Assembly (NCBI GenBank): GCA_019112965.1
Contig: DXIH01000030.1
Coordinates: forward strand, 1-64,000
Reading direction: 5' to 3'
DNA length: 64,000 bases
From: Candidatus Sphingomonas excrementigallinarum
Lineage (GTDB): Bacteria; Pseudomonadota; Alphaproteobacteria; Sphingomonadales; Sphingomonadaceae
In this document: piece after piece, positions 27,862 to 37,820 of the stretch
Position numbering within the stretch: position 1 is the stretch's first letter
Layout: every line of letters begins with the position of its first letter
Notes under the pieces: model-generated
Seen by the model: only the letters and a program-made list of their open reading frames with translations
Databases searched by the model: none
Told to the model about the DNA's origin: nothing
Position numbers and translations under genes: made by a program

Positions 27862-28974
27862 TTACCAACGGGCGGGACGACGATTTTCGCGGTCGATCGC
27901 CATCAGGATACCCAGGCACAACAGCACCGTCATTTGCGACGATCCGCCATAGCTGACCAGGGGCAGGGGAATGCCGACCACCGGCGCCAGCCCCATGACC
28001 ATCATCAGGTTGACCATCACATAGATGAAGATGGTCGTCGACAGCCCTGCCGCTGCCAGTCGGGCAAAGCGCGTCTGTGCCACCTGTGCGACGTTCAGGC
28101 CCCAGCGGATGACGAGGATGAAGGCAAGGATCAGCAAGCACCCGCCGACCAGTCCCCATTCCTCGGCCATCGTCGCGAAGACGAAGTCGGTATGACCCTC
28201 GGGCAGATAGTCGAGATGGCTCTGGGTGCCGTTCAGGAACCCCTTGCCCCAGATGCCGCCCGACCCAATCGCGATCTTCGACTGGCTGATATGATAGCCG
28301 GTGCCCAGCGGATCGCTTTCGGGGTTCATGAAGATCAGTACGCGGTTGCGCTGATAATCGTGCAGCACGAAATTGACGGCCAGCGGGGCCGCCACCGCCA
28401 GCGCCATCGCGCCGCCGATGAACAGGCGTAAGGGTACGCCCGCCAGGAACATCACCGTAGCCCCACCCGCACAGATCATCAGTGCGGTGCCGAGATCGGG
28501 CTGCTTCATGACAAGGGCGGCAGGCACGGCGATCATCGCTGCGACCGGCCATATACCAGAGAAACGCCGCGTCTCGGCCGGGGGCATCAGTTCATAGAAG
28601 CGCGCCGCGCCCAGCACGATGAACAGCTTCATCAATTCGGACGGCTGGAGGCGGATAAAGCCGACGTCCAGCCATCGCTGGCTTCCCCCGCGCACGGCGC
28701 CCAGCAGTTCGACCAGTATCAGGGCGACCACCAGCACCAGATAGCCCGGCATCGCGATCCGCCGCCATAGGTCCAGCGGCAGGCGCGACAGCACCAGCGA
28801 TCCGGCCAGCAGGACGAAGAAGCGTACGCCCTGCGGCTTTGCCCAAGGGGTCAGCGATCCGCCCGCCGCCGAGTAGAGAACCACAAGGCCGAAACAGCCG
28901 ATGGCCGTGACCAGCAGGATGACGCGCCACGGCAGTTGCGCGATGGGCTCGGGGATGATGCGGGGGCCGCTCAT
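27862..28974 (-). CDS. rodA: Peptidoglycan glycosyltransferase RodA
   Basis: SEDS-family glycan polymerase of the elongasome. The 370-residue protein has about ten membrane helices. SEDS marks are KPQGVRFFVLLAGSLVLSRL near the start, MKQPDLGTALMICAGGATVM near residues 157-176, the catalytic-loop area around QSHLDYLPEGHTDFVFATMA (about 250-270), and the C-terminal IPLPLVSYGGSSQMTVLL. Its ATG at 28974 overlaps the stop of mrdA by four bases. Last gene of mreB-mreC-mreD-mrdA-rodA. Confidence 0.95.
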   Translation of the reverse strand: MSGPRIIPEPIAQLPWRVILLVTAIGCFGLVVLYSAAGGSLTPWAKPQGVRFFVLLAGSLVLSRLPLDLWRRIAMPGYLVLVVALILVELLGAVRGGSQRWLDVGFIRLQPSELMKLFIVLGAARFYELMPPAETRRFSGIWPVAAMIAVPAALVMKQPDLGTALMICAGGATVMFLAGVPLRLFIGGAMALAVAAPLAVNFVLHDYQRNRVLIFMNPESDPLGTGYHISQSKIAIGSGGIWGKGFLNGTQSHLDYLPEGHTDFVFATMAEEWGLVGGCLLILAFILVIRWGLNVAQVAQTRFARLAAAGLSTTIFIYVMVNLMMVMGLAPVVGIPLPLVSYGGSSQMTVLLCLGILMAIDRENRRPARW

Positions 28975-31043
28975 GGATTGGGGTCGCCTGCATCTTCGGG
29001 ATCGGTTTCGCGGGTGGCCATCGCCTCGGCCTGCGCGTCGGAGACGTTGGTCGCGGCCTCGACGGCGGGCGCATCGGTTGCGGCACCCGCATCGGTCTTG
29101 GTCGCGGCCGCGGCGGGCTGCGGCGAATGGGCGGCGCGGTAAGCGGCTTCCTCGGCGCGCATCCGGGTGTTGATGTCGCCGCCCCAGCTCTGCTCGCCTT
29201 CCGCGAGCGACGCCAGCGCGCGGTCGCGGTCGAACAGATAGGTCATGATGTCGCGCCCGATCAAAGGCGCGTCGAGATTGCGCACGGTATGGCCGTTATG
29301 CTCCAGCACGACGGCGGCCGCATAACGCGGATTGTCGGCCGGTGCGAAACAGACGAGCAGGGCGTGGTCGCGCAGCTTGAAGGGCAATTGCCCGTTCTTG
29401 AGCACGCCCATGCGCCGCTCGGCCATGGTGATCCGGCGGACCTGCGCCGTGCCGGTCTTGGCCGCCAGGCTGACGCCGGGGACCAGCATCCGCGCCGCGC
29501 CGCCGGTGCCGCCCTGGTTGACCACACCGAACATGGCATCGCGCACGATCGCCAGATGCTCGGACGCGACGGGCAGGGCGGGAGCGTCGAGATGGACCTG
29601 ATGCGCGAGCATGCTGGGCGCCAGGTGCCGCCCCGACGCGAGCCGTGCCGCCATCACCGCCAGCTGGAGCGGATTGGCAAGCACATAGCCCTGTCCGATC
29701 GACGCGTTCAGGCCATCGGCGACGGTCCATTTCGTCTTGTATTTCTTTAGCTTCCACGCCGCATCTGGCACAGTGCCGTAACGCTGGGTGCTGAGCGGCA
29801 GGTCGAATTTCTGCCCCAGCCCGACCATACGCGCGATCGGGGCGATCCGGTCATAGCCCATGCGCCGGATCATCTCGTAGAAATAGATGTCGCAACTTTG
29901 CTCGATCGCGCCCTTCAGATTCAGCGCGCCGTGTCCGCCCCGCTTGTGGCAGTGGAAGACGCCGGTACCGACCCGCATCGCGCCGGTACAGAGCACGCGG
30001 TCATTGGCGCCGACCCCTGCCTCCAGCAGCGCCAGGCCGTTCATCGGCTTGACGGTCGAGCCGGGCGGATACAGCCCCTGCGTCACCTTGTTCATCAAGG
30101 GCACGTGATCGTTTTCCGACAGCATCGCCCATTCCAGATGACTGATGCCGTCCGAAAAGCTGTTGGGGTCGTAGGCGGGCATCGACACCATCGCCAGCGT
30201 CTCGCCGGTGCGGCAGTCGAGCACCACGGCCGAACCCGAATTGGTGCCAAGGCGACGCGCGGCATATTCCTGCAGCCCCGCATCGATCGTCAGGCGGATG
30301 TTGCGACCGGGCACGTCGGGGCGGGTGGCGAGTTCGGCTACGACCTTGCCGCGCGCGGTGACCTCCACCCGCTTCGCGCCGGGCTTGCCGCGCAGATAGG
30401 GCTCCAGCATCTTTTCCAGCCCGTCCTTGCCCAGCTTGAAGCCAGGGGTGACGAGCAGCTGGTCGTGCGTCGCCTTGAACTGCTCGGCGGTCGGCGTGCC
30501 GACATAGCCGGTCAGATGCGCCACGGCTGGCCCGGCGGGGTAGAAGCGTGCAAAACCGCGCGTCGGCTGGACGCCGGGCAATTCGGGCAGTCGGACGCTG
30601 ACCGCCGCGAAGCGATCCCAGTCGAGCCGCTCGGCGACCTGCACCGGCTGGAACCCGGCGGCATGCTCCAGGTCGAGCCGGATGCGGTTCATCGCCTCGT
30701 CGTCCAGCTTCAGGATCTGGCGCAGCAGGTTCAGCACCCGCTCCTTGTCTGCGTCGTCCAGCCGGTCGGGGATGATGTCGACGCGGAAATCGGTGCGATT
30801 GTTGGCGATCGGCACACCATGCCGATCGATCAGCCAGCCGCGACGCGGCGGGATCATCGTCGTGTTGACGCGGTTGCTCTCGGAGAGAAGGTTGTACTTC
30901 TCGTTCTGCGCGATGGACAGCCACGCCATCCGCCCGGCCAGCAACAGGCCGACGCCCGCCTGCGCCGTGCCCAGCACGAAGGCGCGCCGCGAAAAGCTAT
31001 AGGCCTGCGCAGCCTCGGTCATGATCCGGCCTGGGCGATCCAT
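28971..31043 (-). CDS. mrdA: Penicillin-binding protein 2 (peptidoglycan transpeptidase)
   Basis: Class B PBP that crosslinks peptidoglycan during rod elongation with RodA. The 690-residue product has one N-terminal membrane helix (about 15-40), the pedestal domain (PPRRGWLIDRHGVPIANN near 65-82) and the transpeptidase domain with STVK near 328, SCD near 385 and KTGTAQ near 529. A tail rich in Ala and Thr (about 640-690) is longer than in E. coli PBP2. The start at 31043 has GAGGTAGGGG upstream inside the end of mreD; ATG 31022 is an alternative. A target of beta-lactams, of interest beside the beta-lactamase at 43.7 kb. Confidence 0.95.
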   Translation of the reverse strand: MDRPGRIMTEAAQAYSFSRRAFVLGTAQAGVGLLLAGRMAWLSIAQNEKYNLLSESNRVNTTMIPPRRGWLIDRHGVPIANNRTDFRVDIIPDRLDDADKERVLNLLRQILKLDDEAMNRIRLDLEHAAGFQPVQVAERLDWDRFAAVSVRLPELPGVQPTRGFARFYPAGPAVAHLTGYVGTPTAEQFKATHDQLLVTPGFKLGKDGLEKMLEPYLRGKPGAKRVEVTARGKVVAELATRPDVPGRNIRLTIDAGLQEYAARRLGTNSGSAVVLDCRTGETLAMVSMPAYDPNSFSDGISHLEWAMLSENDHVPLMNKVTQGLYPPGSTVKPMNGLALLEAGVGANDRVLCTGAMRVGTGVFHCHKRGGHGALNLKGAIEQSCDIYFYEMIRRMGYDRIAPIARMVGLGQKFDLPLSTQRYGTVPDAAWKLKKYKTKWTVADGLNASIGQGYVLANPLQLAVMAARLASGRHLAPSMLAHQVHLDAPALPVASEHLAIVRDAMFGVVNQGGTGGAARMLVPGVSLAAKTGTAQVRRITMAERRMGVLKNGQLPFKLRDHALLVCFAPADNPRYAAAVVLEHNGHTVRNLDAPLIGRDIMTYLFDRDRALASLAEGEQSWGGDINTRMRAEEAAYRAAHSPQPAAAATKTDAGAATDAPAVEAATNVSDAQAEAMATRETDPEDAGDPNP

Positions 31044-31045
31044 GG

Positions 31046-31570
31046 TCAGGCCCCTACCTCATTTCGGCCGCGTTTGCGATCGATCCAGGCGACCAGTCGC
31101 GTCGCCATGGGGAAGAGAAGGATGGTGATGGCGATCTGGATCACCAGCGGCGCATCCACCTGCGCACCGACCGGCACCGCCAGGAAGCGGCCTGCGATCA
31201 GGCAGAAGGCGATGGCGCCGCTGGCGATCAGCCAGTCCTGCCAGAAATCGCGGAACACCAGACGATGCTCGAACAGGTCGATCGCCAGCGAGGTCAGCGA
31301 CCAGAGCAGCATGGCAGATCCCAGCGGCTGGCCCGAGACCAGATCATCGAACAACCCCAGGGGCGCCGCCGCCCAGAGCCGCAGCGCGAAACGCGCGACC
31401 AGCCGCCAGGCGAGCAGCATCAGCAGCCCCATGGGCGGCTGCAAAGGTACGATCGCCACGACCGGCACGATCGCGGTCAGCGAACCCGCCATCACGGTCA
31501 GCCACGGCAGCGCACGGGCGCGGGCGGGGGGCAGTCCGGGGTCGAAGGGATTATAGGTGTCGAGGGTCAC
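31046..31570 (-). CDS. mreD: Rod shape-determining protein MreD
   Basis: Small integral-membrane elongasome component, 174 residues with about five hydrophobic helices. MreD is poorly conserved, but PPMGLLMLLAWRLVARFALR and PLGLFDDLVSGQPLGSAML near residues 45-90 fit the family, and the position between mreC and mrdA is diagnostic. Its ATG overlaps the mreC stop by four bases (31567-31570). Only 2 bp separate its stop from the mrdA start. Confidence 0.9.
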   Translation of the reverse strand: MTLDTYNPFDPGLPPARARALPWLTVMAGSLTAIVPVVAIVPLQPPMGLLMLLAWRLVARFALRLWAAAPLGLFDDLVSGQPLGSAMLLWSLTSLAIDLFEHRLVFRDFWQDWLIASGAIAFCLIAGRFLAVPVGAQVDAPLVIQIAITILLFPMATRLVAWIDRKRGRNEVGA

Positions 31571-32436
31571 GGCCGGGGTGCGGGCGCTGATGGCGGCATC
31601 GGCATGAAGGCGCGCTGAACGATCGCGAAATCCAGCGTGTCGGGGTGGATGAAGGGGCGCGCCACCGCCACGTCGCCGCCATCGCTCTGGACGCGGGCGA
31701 CCGGGATATTGGGCGCATACAGTCCGCCGGTGCCCGAGGTGACGAACAGATCGCCCTTGCCCAGCCGGACATTGGTAGCGACCGAGCGGACGTCGAGCGT
31801 TCCGTCTCCGCGCCCGACCGCGATGGCGGGCATGCCGTCGCGGGTGCGGCGTACCGGCACGATGCTTTCGGGGTCGGTCAGAAGGAGGACGCGCGCGGCG
31901 GCCGGACCCGCTTCGGTCACGCGACCGATCAGCCCCTCGGGCCCGCGCACGGCCATGCCGGGGGTCACGCCCTGCCAGCGGCCAGCATTCAGCAGCGCGA
32001 AGCGGCGGCCGCTGGACCCTGTGGAGCTGACCAGGCGTGCGGTCACGATGGTGTCGGGCGTCCGGTCGCGTACCGCCAGCAGCGTGCGCAGGCGACGATT
32101 GTCATGGGCAATGGTGCGCGCGGTCAGCAGAACTTTGCGCGACTGCTCCAACTCGGCGCGCAGTCGCTCGTTTTCCGAATGGACGAAGAAATAATGGCCG
32201 ATGGCGTCGGGTACGCCGCTAACCGCGTCGCCGACCGCGACGAACGCACCGGAGATCGGCGCGGTCACGCTGCCCAGCGTCATGCGCAAGCCGGCGAAGG
32301 CGGGCGGGTTGAAGGTCGATGCGACAAGCAGCACCGCCCCCACCACCGCACCCGCCACCGCGAGCACATAGGCCAGGAAAGCTCCATATTGCCGCCGCCG
32401 CGAAAAGCCGGTGCGACGGTCGCGGGCGGGCGCCAT
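31567..32436 (-). CDS. mreC: Rod shape-determining protein MreC
   Basis: Periplasmic scaffold of the elongasome that activates PBP2-RodA. It has 289 residues: a cytosolic N-terminal tail, one membrane helix (about 17-40), a coiled coil (SENERLRAELEQSRKVLLT near 85-105) and a beta-rich C-terminal domain with GRWQGVTPGMAVRGPEGLIG near 155-175 and SGTGGLYAPNIPVARV near 240-256. It follows mreB by 24 bp and overlaps mreD. The length is typical for alphaproteobacteria. Confidence 0.94.
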   Translation of the reverse strand: MAPARDRRTGFSRRRQYGAFLAYVLAVAGAVVGAVLLVASTFNPPAFAGLRMTLGSVTAPISGAFVAVGDAVSGVPDAIGHYFFVHSENERLRAELEQSRKVLLTARTIAHDNRRLRTLLAVRDRTPDTIVTARLVSSTGSSGRRFALLNAGRWQGVTPGMAVRGPEGLIGRVTEAGPAAARVLLLTDPESIVPVRRTRDGMPAIAVGRGDGTLDVRSVATNVRLGKGDLFVTSGTGGLYAPNIPVARVQSDGGDVAVARPFIHPDTLDFAIVQRAFMPMPPSAPAPRP

Positions 32437-32460
32437 GCGCCGGTCCCCTTATGCTGGAGG

Positions 32461-33600
<1,140 letters not shown>

Positions 33601-33648
33601 TCATTTGCGGGGTCGCGGGATGCCGTCGCTTGGGCTAGGGTTTGCCGC

Positions 33649-35436
33649 ATGTCAATACGGCGTCTGCCTCCCCATCTCGTCAATCGTATCGCGGCCGGTG
33701 AAGTGGTGGAAAGGCCCGCCAGTGCGTTGAAGGAACTGGTCGAAAATTCCATCGATGCGGGCGCGAGCCGGATCGCGGTGGCGATCGGGCAGGGGGGCAT
33801 CGGCCGGATCGAGGTGGCCGACGATGGGTGCGGCATGTCGGCCGACGAGATGGCGCTGGCGCTGGAGCGGCACTGCACCTCCAAGCTGCCTGACGAGGCG
33901 ATCGAATCGGTCGTAACCCTCGGATTTCGTGGCGAAGCGCTGCCCTCGATCGCCAGCGTCGCGCGGGTCACGATCGAAAGCCGTCCCGCTGGTCGCGACG
34001 GCTGGAGCCGCGTCGTCGACAATGGCGAGGTGCTGCGTGACGGCCCCGCCGCGGTGCCGCCGGGCACCCGGATCGTGGTCGAAGACCTGTTCGCCCGCGT
34101 GCCCGCTCGTCGCAAGTTCCTGCGCTCGCCGCGTTCGGAATATGCCGCGTGCCTCGACATGGTGCGCCGCCTGGCGATGGCGCGACCCGACATCGCCTTC
34201 ACTCTCGAGCATGACGGGCGGCGGGTGCTGACCGTGCCGGGGGGTGAGGAACGGCCGGGGCGCGTGGCGGCGCTGACCGACCGCGCGCTGGCGGAAAATT
34301 CGGTAGCGATCGATTGGGTGCGCGACACCGTTTCGCTGGGCGGCGTGGCGGGATTACCGACCTTCAACCGGGGTATCGCCGACCACCAATATCTGTTCGT
34401 CAACGGGCGGCCGGTGCGTGACCGTCTCCTGATGGGCGCGATTCGAGGGGCTTATGCCGAGATGTTGCCACGCGATCGTCATGCGGTCGTAGCGCTGTTC
34501 CTCGACATGCCCCCCTCAGAAGTCGATGTGAACGTCCATCCGGCCAAGACCGAGGTCCGCTTTCGCGACCCCGCACTGATCCGGGGCATGATCGTGTCGG
34601 GCCTGCGGCGCGCGCTCGACGAGGCCGGGCATCGCAGCGTGCAGCGCCCGCCCGACTCGGCGCTGGCGATGTGGCAGACCGAGACGGTCGCCGCTCCACC
34701 GGCTTTCGCGCCGCCCGCCGATGACTGGAGCCAAAGCGCGCCTGAAACCCGGGTGATGGAACGCCAGTCGCTGTTCGCGCCGCGCCCCGGCTTCGCCGCC
34801 CCGCCGCCGCTGGCCCGCGCCGAAGCCGCCTTTGCCCCTCCGCCCGAGGTCCGCCAATATCCGATGGGCGTCGCGCGCGGCCAGGTCGCCAAGACCTATA
34901 TCGTCGCCGAAGCCGAGGACGGGCTGGTTCTGGTCGACCAGCATGCCGCGCACGAGCGGCTGGTGCTGGAACGGATGCGCGCCGCGCTGACCGGCGGTCG
35001 AATTGCGTCGCAGGCCATGCTGATCCCCGAAGTCGTCGAACTGGACGAACCCGCCTGTGATCGGCTGGAGGCGCGCGCGGAGGAGCTGGCGGAATTTGGC
35101 CTGGACCTGGAACGCTTCGGCCCGACCGCGATGCTGGTCCGCTCGACGCCCGCGCTGTTGGGGCAGAGCGATCCCAAGGGGCTGGTCAGCGACCTGGCCG
35201 ACGAACTGGCGGCGTTCGACCAGGCATTGTCCTTGCGCGAGCGGCTGGACCATGTCGCCGCGACCATGGCCTGCCACGGCTCTGTCCGCGCTGGAAGAAT
35301 CCTGTCAGTAGCCGAAATGAACGCGCTGCTCCGCGAAATGGAGGTCACGCCGCATTCCGGCCAGTGCAACCATGGCCGCCCGACCTGGGTGAAATTGCAG
35401 CATGGCGATATCGAGAAGCTGTTCGGGCGGAAGTAA
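33649..35436 (+). CDS. mutL: DNA mismatch repair protein MutL
   Basis: Matchmaker and nicking enzyme of mismatch repair. At 595 residues it has an N-terminal GHKL ATPase domain with IAAGEVVERPASALKELVEN near 14-33, DDGCGM near 62, GFRGEALPSI near 93 and VNVHPAKTEVRF near 300. A Pro-rich linker (about 340-400) leads to the dimerisation domain. DQHAAHERLVLE near 430 fits the metal-binding DQHA(X)2E(X)4E motif, so this MutL is probably a latent endonuclease, as in bacteria lacking MutH. The start ATG 33649 is the family start; the frame is open much further upstream, antisense to mreBC. Confidence 0.95.
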   Translation: MSIRRLPPHLVNRIAAGEVVERPASALKELVENSIDAGASRIAVAIGQGGIGRIEVADDGCGMSADEMALALERHCTSKLPDEAIESVVTLGFRGEALPSIASVARVTIESRPAGRDGWSRVVDNGEVLRDGPAAVPPGTRIVVEDLFARVPARRKFLRSPRSEYAACLDMVRRLAMARPDIAFTLEHDGRRVLTVPGGEERPGRVAALTDRALAENSVAIDWVRDTVSLGGVAGLPTFNRGIADHQYLFVNGRPVRDRLLMGAIRGAYAEMLPRDRHAVVALFLDMPPSEVDVNVHPAKTEVRFRDPALIRGMIVSGLRRALDEAGHRSVQRPPDSALAMWQTETVAAPPAFAPPADDWSQSAPETRVMERQSLFAPRPGFAAPPPLARAEAAFAPPPEVRQYPMGVARGQVAKTYIVAEAEDGLVLVDQHAAHERLVLERMRAALTGGRIASQAMLIPEVVELDEPACDRLEARAEELAEFGLDLERFGPTAMLVRSTPALLGQSDPKGLVSDLADELAAFDQALSLRERLDHVAATMACHGSVRAGRILSVAEMNALLREMEVTPHSGQCNHGRPTWVKLQHGDIEKLFGRK

Positions 35437-35606
35437 GATCGGCAAACTGCTTCAATGCAGCGTTGCCATACGCCGCGCCTATTCCGATGGAGAGGGCGTC
35501 ACGACCGTGACGTTTTTGGCGATGGTTTTCGCCTACTCGCCGGATTTGGGTGTGATCGCATCTTTCCTTTCCGGTTCAACGTCGAGGACGTGAGGCGGTT
35601 GCGCCG
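35437..35606. other. Gap downstream of mutL
   Basis: 170 bp past the mutL stop, before the 3' end of a convergent hypothetical gene. No strong terminator, repeat or RNA gene is visible. Confidence 0.3.
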
Positions 35607-35963
35607 TCAGGGCAGCCGCCACGCCGGGGGGCATTCGGCGAAATCGCCCCAAACATAGCATCGATCTTGTCGCCGATCGTACGAAGCCAGGCTCCATTGC
35701 GGCGGATCGGGCCATCCGAACCAGTCTCGTTCGATCAGATACAGGGTCTCGTTCCCATGATCCGTGACAAAGCCTGTCCCGGTCTTGTTCGCCCAGTCGA
35801 AATCATCGCCCGGCAGGGCGGATGGTGGCCAATCCTCCGCGCCCGCGAACCGCCACAGAAGGGGCCAATTCGCACGCAGCCGCAATCCAGCCTTTCTTCG
35901 CCAGATACGGAAGAGAGGGAGTGACCGGGGTCGGCCTTCCAGATCACGACGCCATCCTTCCAT
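35607..35963 (-). CDS. Hypothetical protein, Trp-rich
   Basis: A 118-residue protein of no recognised family. It is unusually rich in Trp, Arg and Asp, with RANWPLLWRFAGAEDWPPSA near residues 32-51, DRDWFGWPDPPQWSL-like aromatic repeats near 80-95 and a closing CYVWGDFAECPPAW with two cysteines. There is no signal peptide or membrane segment. The ATG at 35963 is used; ATG 35978 is five codons longer. It lies in a patch of lower GC between mutL and the ribosomal operon. It could be an immunity-like or SMI1-like small protein, but no motif supports that. Confidence 0.5.
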   Translation of the reverse strand: MEGWRRDLEGRPRSLPLFRIWRRKAGLRLRANWPLLWRFAGAEDWPPSALPGDDFDWANKTGTGFVTDHGNETLYLIERDWFGWPDPPQWSLASYDRRQDRCYVWGDFAECPPAWRLP

Positions 35964-36135
35964 GGCGCGCGGTGTCAAATTTGTCGTGATCCAGTTTATG
36001 TACCACTTGTTCTAACGGTGACCCGAGCCCATAGGGCGATGAACTGAGGTTTTTTTCGTTTCGGCATTCATCGTAACGAAACTTTTGCACTTGGCCGTGT
36101 ATTTATCGGTCATTGGACAGACAGGCAGTTTTATC

Positions 36136-36213
36136 ATGAAGCACATCATGCCGCTCATTTTCGCTTTGATCCCGCTGGCCGCCGTCGTCAGCGCCTGCGT
36201 CGCCTGTCCGTAA
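36136..36213 (+). CDS. Putative 25-residue micro-lipoprotein
   Basis: A very short frame encoding a basic start (MKHIM), a hydrophobic stretch (PLIFALIPLAAVVSA) and a lipobox-like VSAC near residue 20, then VACP and a stop. This is the layout of entericidin-like or other tiny lipoproteins, reduced to little more than a signal peptide. The region is AT-richer than its surroundings, and no clear ribosome site precedes the ATG. A leader peptide is also possible. It is convergent with rplI and ends before the terminator at 36266-36310. Confidence 0.3.
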   Translation: MKHIMPLIFALIPLAAVVSACVACP

Positions 36214-36265
36214 CGCCATTCCGCGCGGTCATCGTGCCGCGCATCATGTTGCCGTCTCCCAAGAC

Positions 36266-36310
36266 GCAAAAAAGGGCCGCCCGGTAAAACCGGACGGCCC
36301 TTTCTTTTTT
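36266..36310. terminator. Bidirectional Rho-independent terminator
   Basis: Hairpin with arms GGGCCGCCCGGT and ACCGGACGGCCC (36274-36300), with AAAAAAAA on the left and TTTCTTTTTT on the right. It can stop transcripts from either side and lies 27 bp past the rplI stop codon. Confidence 0.9.
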
Positions 36311-36336
36311 CGGCGGAAGGCCGAAGCGCGTGAGGC

Positions 36337-36930
36337 TTAGCCCTGCGCTTCTTCCTGCTCCGGCTGAACCTCGGCGGTGGCGCCGGGCTCTGCGTTGGGA
36401 TCGTAATCTTCGGTGAAGCCGGCTTCGTCACGCTCGAACATCGAGGCCATGACGTCGACGCCCTTCGCCTGCATCTCGGCCTCTTCAGGCGAGCGGGCGA
36501 CGTTGACCTTGACGGTCACGGCCACTTCCGGGTGAAGCGCGACGCGCACGTCGTACAGGCCGATCGCCTTGATCGGACGGTCGAGCACGATCTGGCTCTT
36601 GTTGACCTTGTGGCCGTCGGCGACCAGCGCGTCGACCAGATCGCGAACCGCGACCGAGCCGTACAGCTGGCCGACGTTCGACGCCTGGCGGATCAGCGTG
36701 ACCGAGGCGTTCTCGAAGGTCTTCGACTCGACCTCGGCCTCGGCGCGACGGTTCGCGTTGTCGGCTTCGATGCGGGCGCGGTTGGCCTCAAACACCTTCT
36801 TGTTGGCTTCGTTGGCGCGCAGCGCCTTCTTGCGCGGCAGCAGGAAGTTACGGGCGAAGCCGTCCTTCACCGTGACCACGTCGCCGATGGCGCCGAGCTT
36901 CTCGACGCGCTCAAGCAGAATAACGTCCAT
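36337..36930 (-). CDS. rplI: 50S ribosomal protein bL9
   Basis: Large-subunit protein that helps maintain reading frame. The N-terminal domain, starting MDVILLERVEKLGAIGD with VKDGFARNFLLPRKKA near residues 20-36, is canonical, followed by the connecting helix (about 40-75). At 197 residues it is longer than the usual 150: the extra 48 residues at the C terminus are acidic (FERDEAGFTEDYDPNAEP and a Glu/Gln tail), a known extension in sphingomonads. Last gene of rpsF-rpsR-rplI; the terminator at 36266-36310 follows. Confidence 0.96.
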   Translation of the reverse strand: MDVILLERVEKLGAIGDVVTVKDGFARNFLLPRKKALRANEANKKVFEANRARIEADNANRRAEAEVESKTFENASVTLIRQASNVGQLYGSVAVRDLVDALVADGHKVNKSQIVLDRPIKAIGLYDVRVALHPEVAVTVKVNVARSPEEAEMQAKGVDVMASMFERDEAGFTEDYDPNAEPGATAEVQPEQEEAQG

Positions 36931-36943
36931 CTTCTAGGACTCC

Positions 36944-37168
36944 TTACTTCACGACGTAGGGCAGGAGGCCCAGGTGACGGGCGCGCTTGATGGCCTGGGC
37001 CAGTTCGCGCTGCTTCTTGGCCGACACGCTGGTGATGCGCGAGGGCACGATCTTGCCGCGCTCGGACACGAAGCCCTGGAGCAGACGGACGTCCTTATAG
37101 TCGATCCGGGGCGCGTCCTTCGCGGAGAAGGGGCAGCTCTTGCGGCGACGGAAAAACGGGCGGGCCAT
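36944..37168 (-). CDS. rpsR: 30S ribosomal protein bS18
   Basis: A 74-residue small-subunit protein that pairs with bS6. It begins [18 protein letters not shown] and contains [20 protein letters not shown] and [20 protein letters not shown], both diagnostic. The ATG overlaps the TAA of rpsF by one base (TAATG), and rplI follows after 13 bp. Confidence 0.97.
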   Translation of the reverse strand: MARPFFRRRKSCPFSAKDAPRIDYKDVRLLQGFVSERGKIVPSRITSVSAKKQRELAQAIKRARHLGLLPYVVK

Positions 37169-37578
37169 TATGCGGCTTCCTCTTCACGATCACGACGGGG
37201 GCGGTCAGCGCGGTCGGGGCGTTCGCCACGATCGGCACGACGCTCGCGGTCGCGCTCCTGCTTGCGCATCATCACCGACGGACCTTCTTCATGGCCGTCC
37301 ACCTTGACGGTCATGTAGCGGATCACGTCTTCGTTGATCTGGGTCTGGCGCTCCAGCTCGGCGACGACACCGGCGGGGGCGTCGATTTCGAGCATGACGT
37401 AATGCGCCTTGCGGTTCTTGGCGATCTTGTACGCCAGCGAACGCAAGCCCCAGGTCTCGGTCTTCACGACCTTGCCCTGATTGTCCTCGACGATCTTCGT
37501 GGCGGCTTCCGCCAGCGCGTCCACCTGCGCCTGTGCCAGATCCTGGCGCGCAAGGAACACGTGCTCGTAAAGAGCCAT
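37168..37578 (-). CDS. rpsF: 30S ribosomal protein bS6
   Basis: A 136-residue small-subunit protein. It starts [20 protein letters not shown] with the family core [20 protein letters not shown] near residues 45-64, and has an Arg/Asp-rich tail (about 105-136, repeated [14 protein letters not shown]) after the folded part. The family N terminus sets the start at the ATG at 37578, although the frame is open to 37806. First gene of the rpsF-rpsR-rplI operon. The 240-bp upstream gap is shared with divergent fabD; an S6:S18 autoregulatory leader could sit there but was not confirmed. Confidence 0.97.
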   Translation of the reverse strand: MALYEHVFLARQDLAQAQVDALAEAATKIVEDNQGKVVKTETWGLRSLAYKIAKNRKAHYVMLEIDAPAGVVAELERQTQINEDVIRYMTVKVDGHEEGPSVMMRKQERDRERRADRGERPDRADRPRRDREEEAA

Positions 37579-37820
37579 GCAGCTTACCTTATGTTGGCCG
37601 ATCGCTGATGCCCACCCCATGTGGAACACCCCTCCGGCTGTCTTCCATACTTCAATACCGTCACGCCAAAATGGCATGAGGGCGGGTGAAGCAGGTGCTT
37701 CCCGCCCAATGGTGCCCCGGCTCATAGCGAATTGCGGCCAAAAGGCAAGCGGGGAAGGGGGCGTGCCCTTGCCAGCGGCGGGCGACCTTTCTACCGCGCG
37801 GGCCATCCTATTACTGTTTC

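Noticed and set aside
37579..37820. Possible S6:S18-binding leader of rpsF
   Set aside because: GGTGGG-like and CCG elements can be found, but I could not draw a convincing structure with the conserved bulge.
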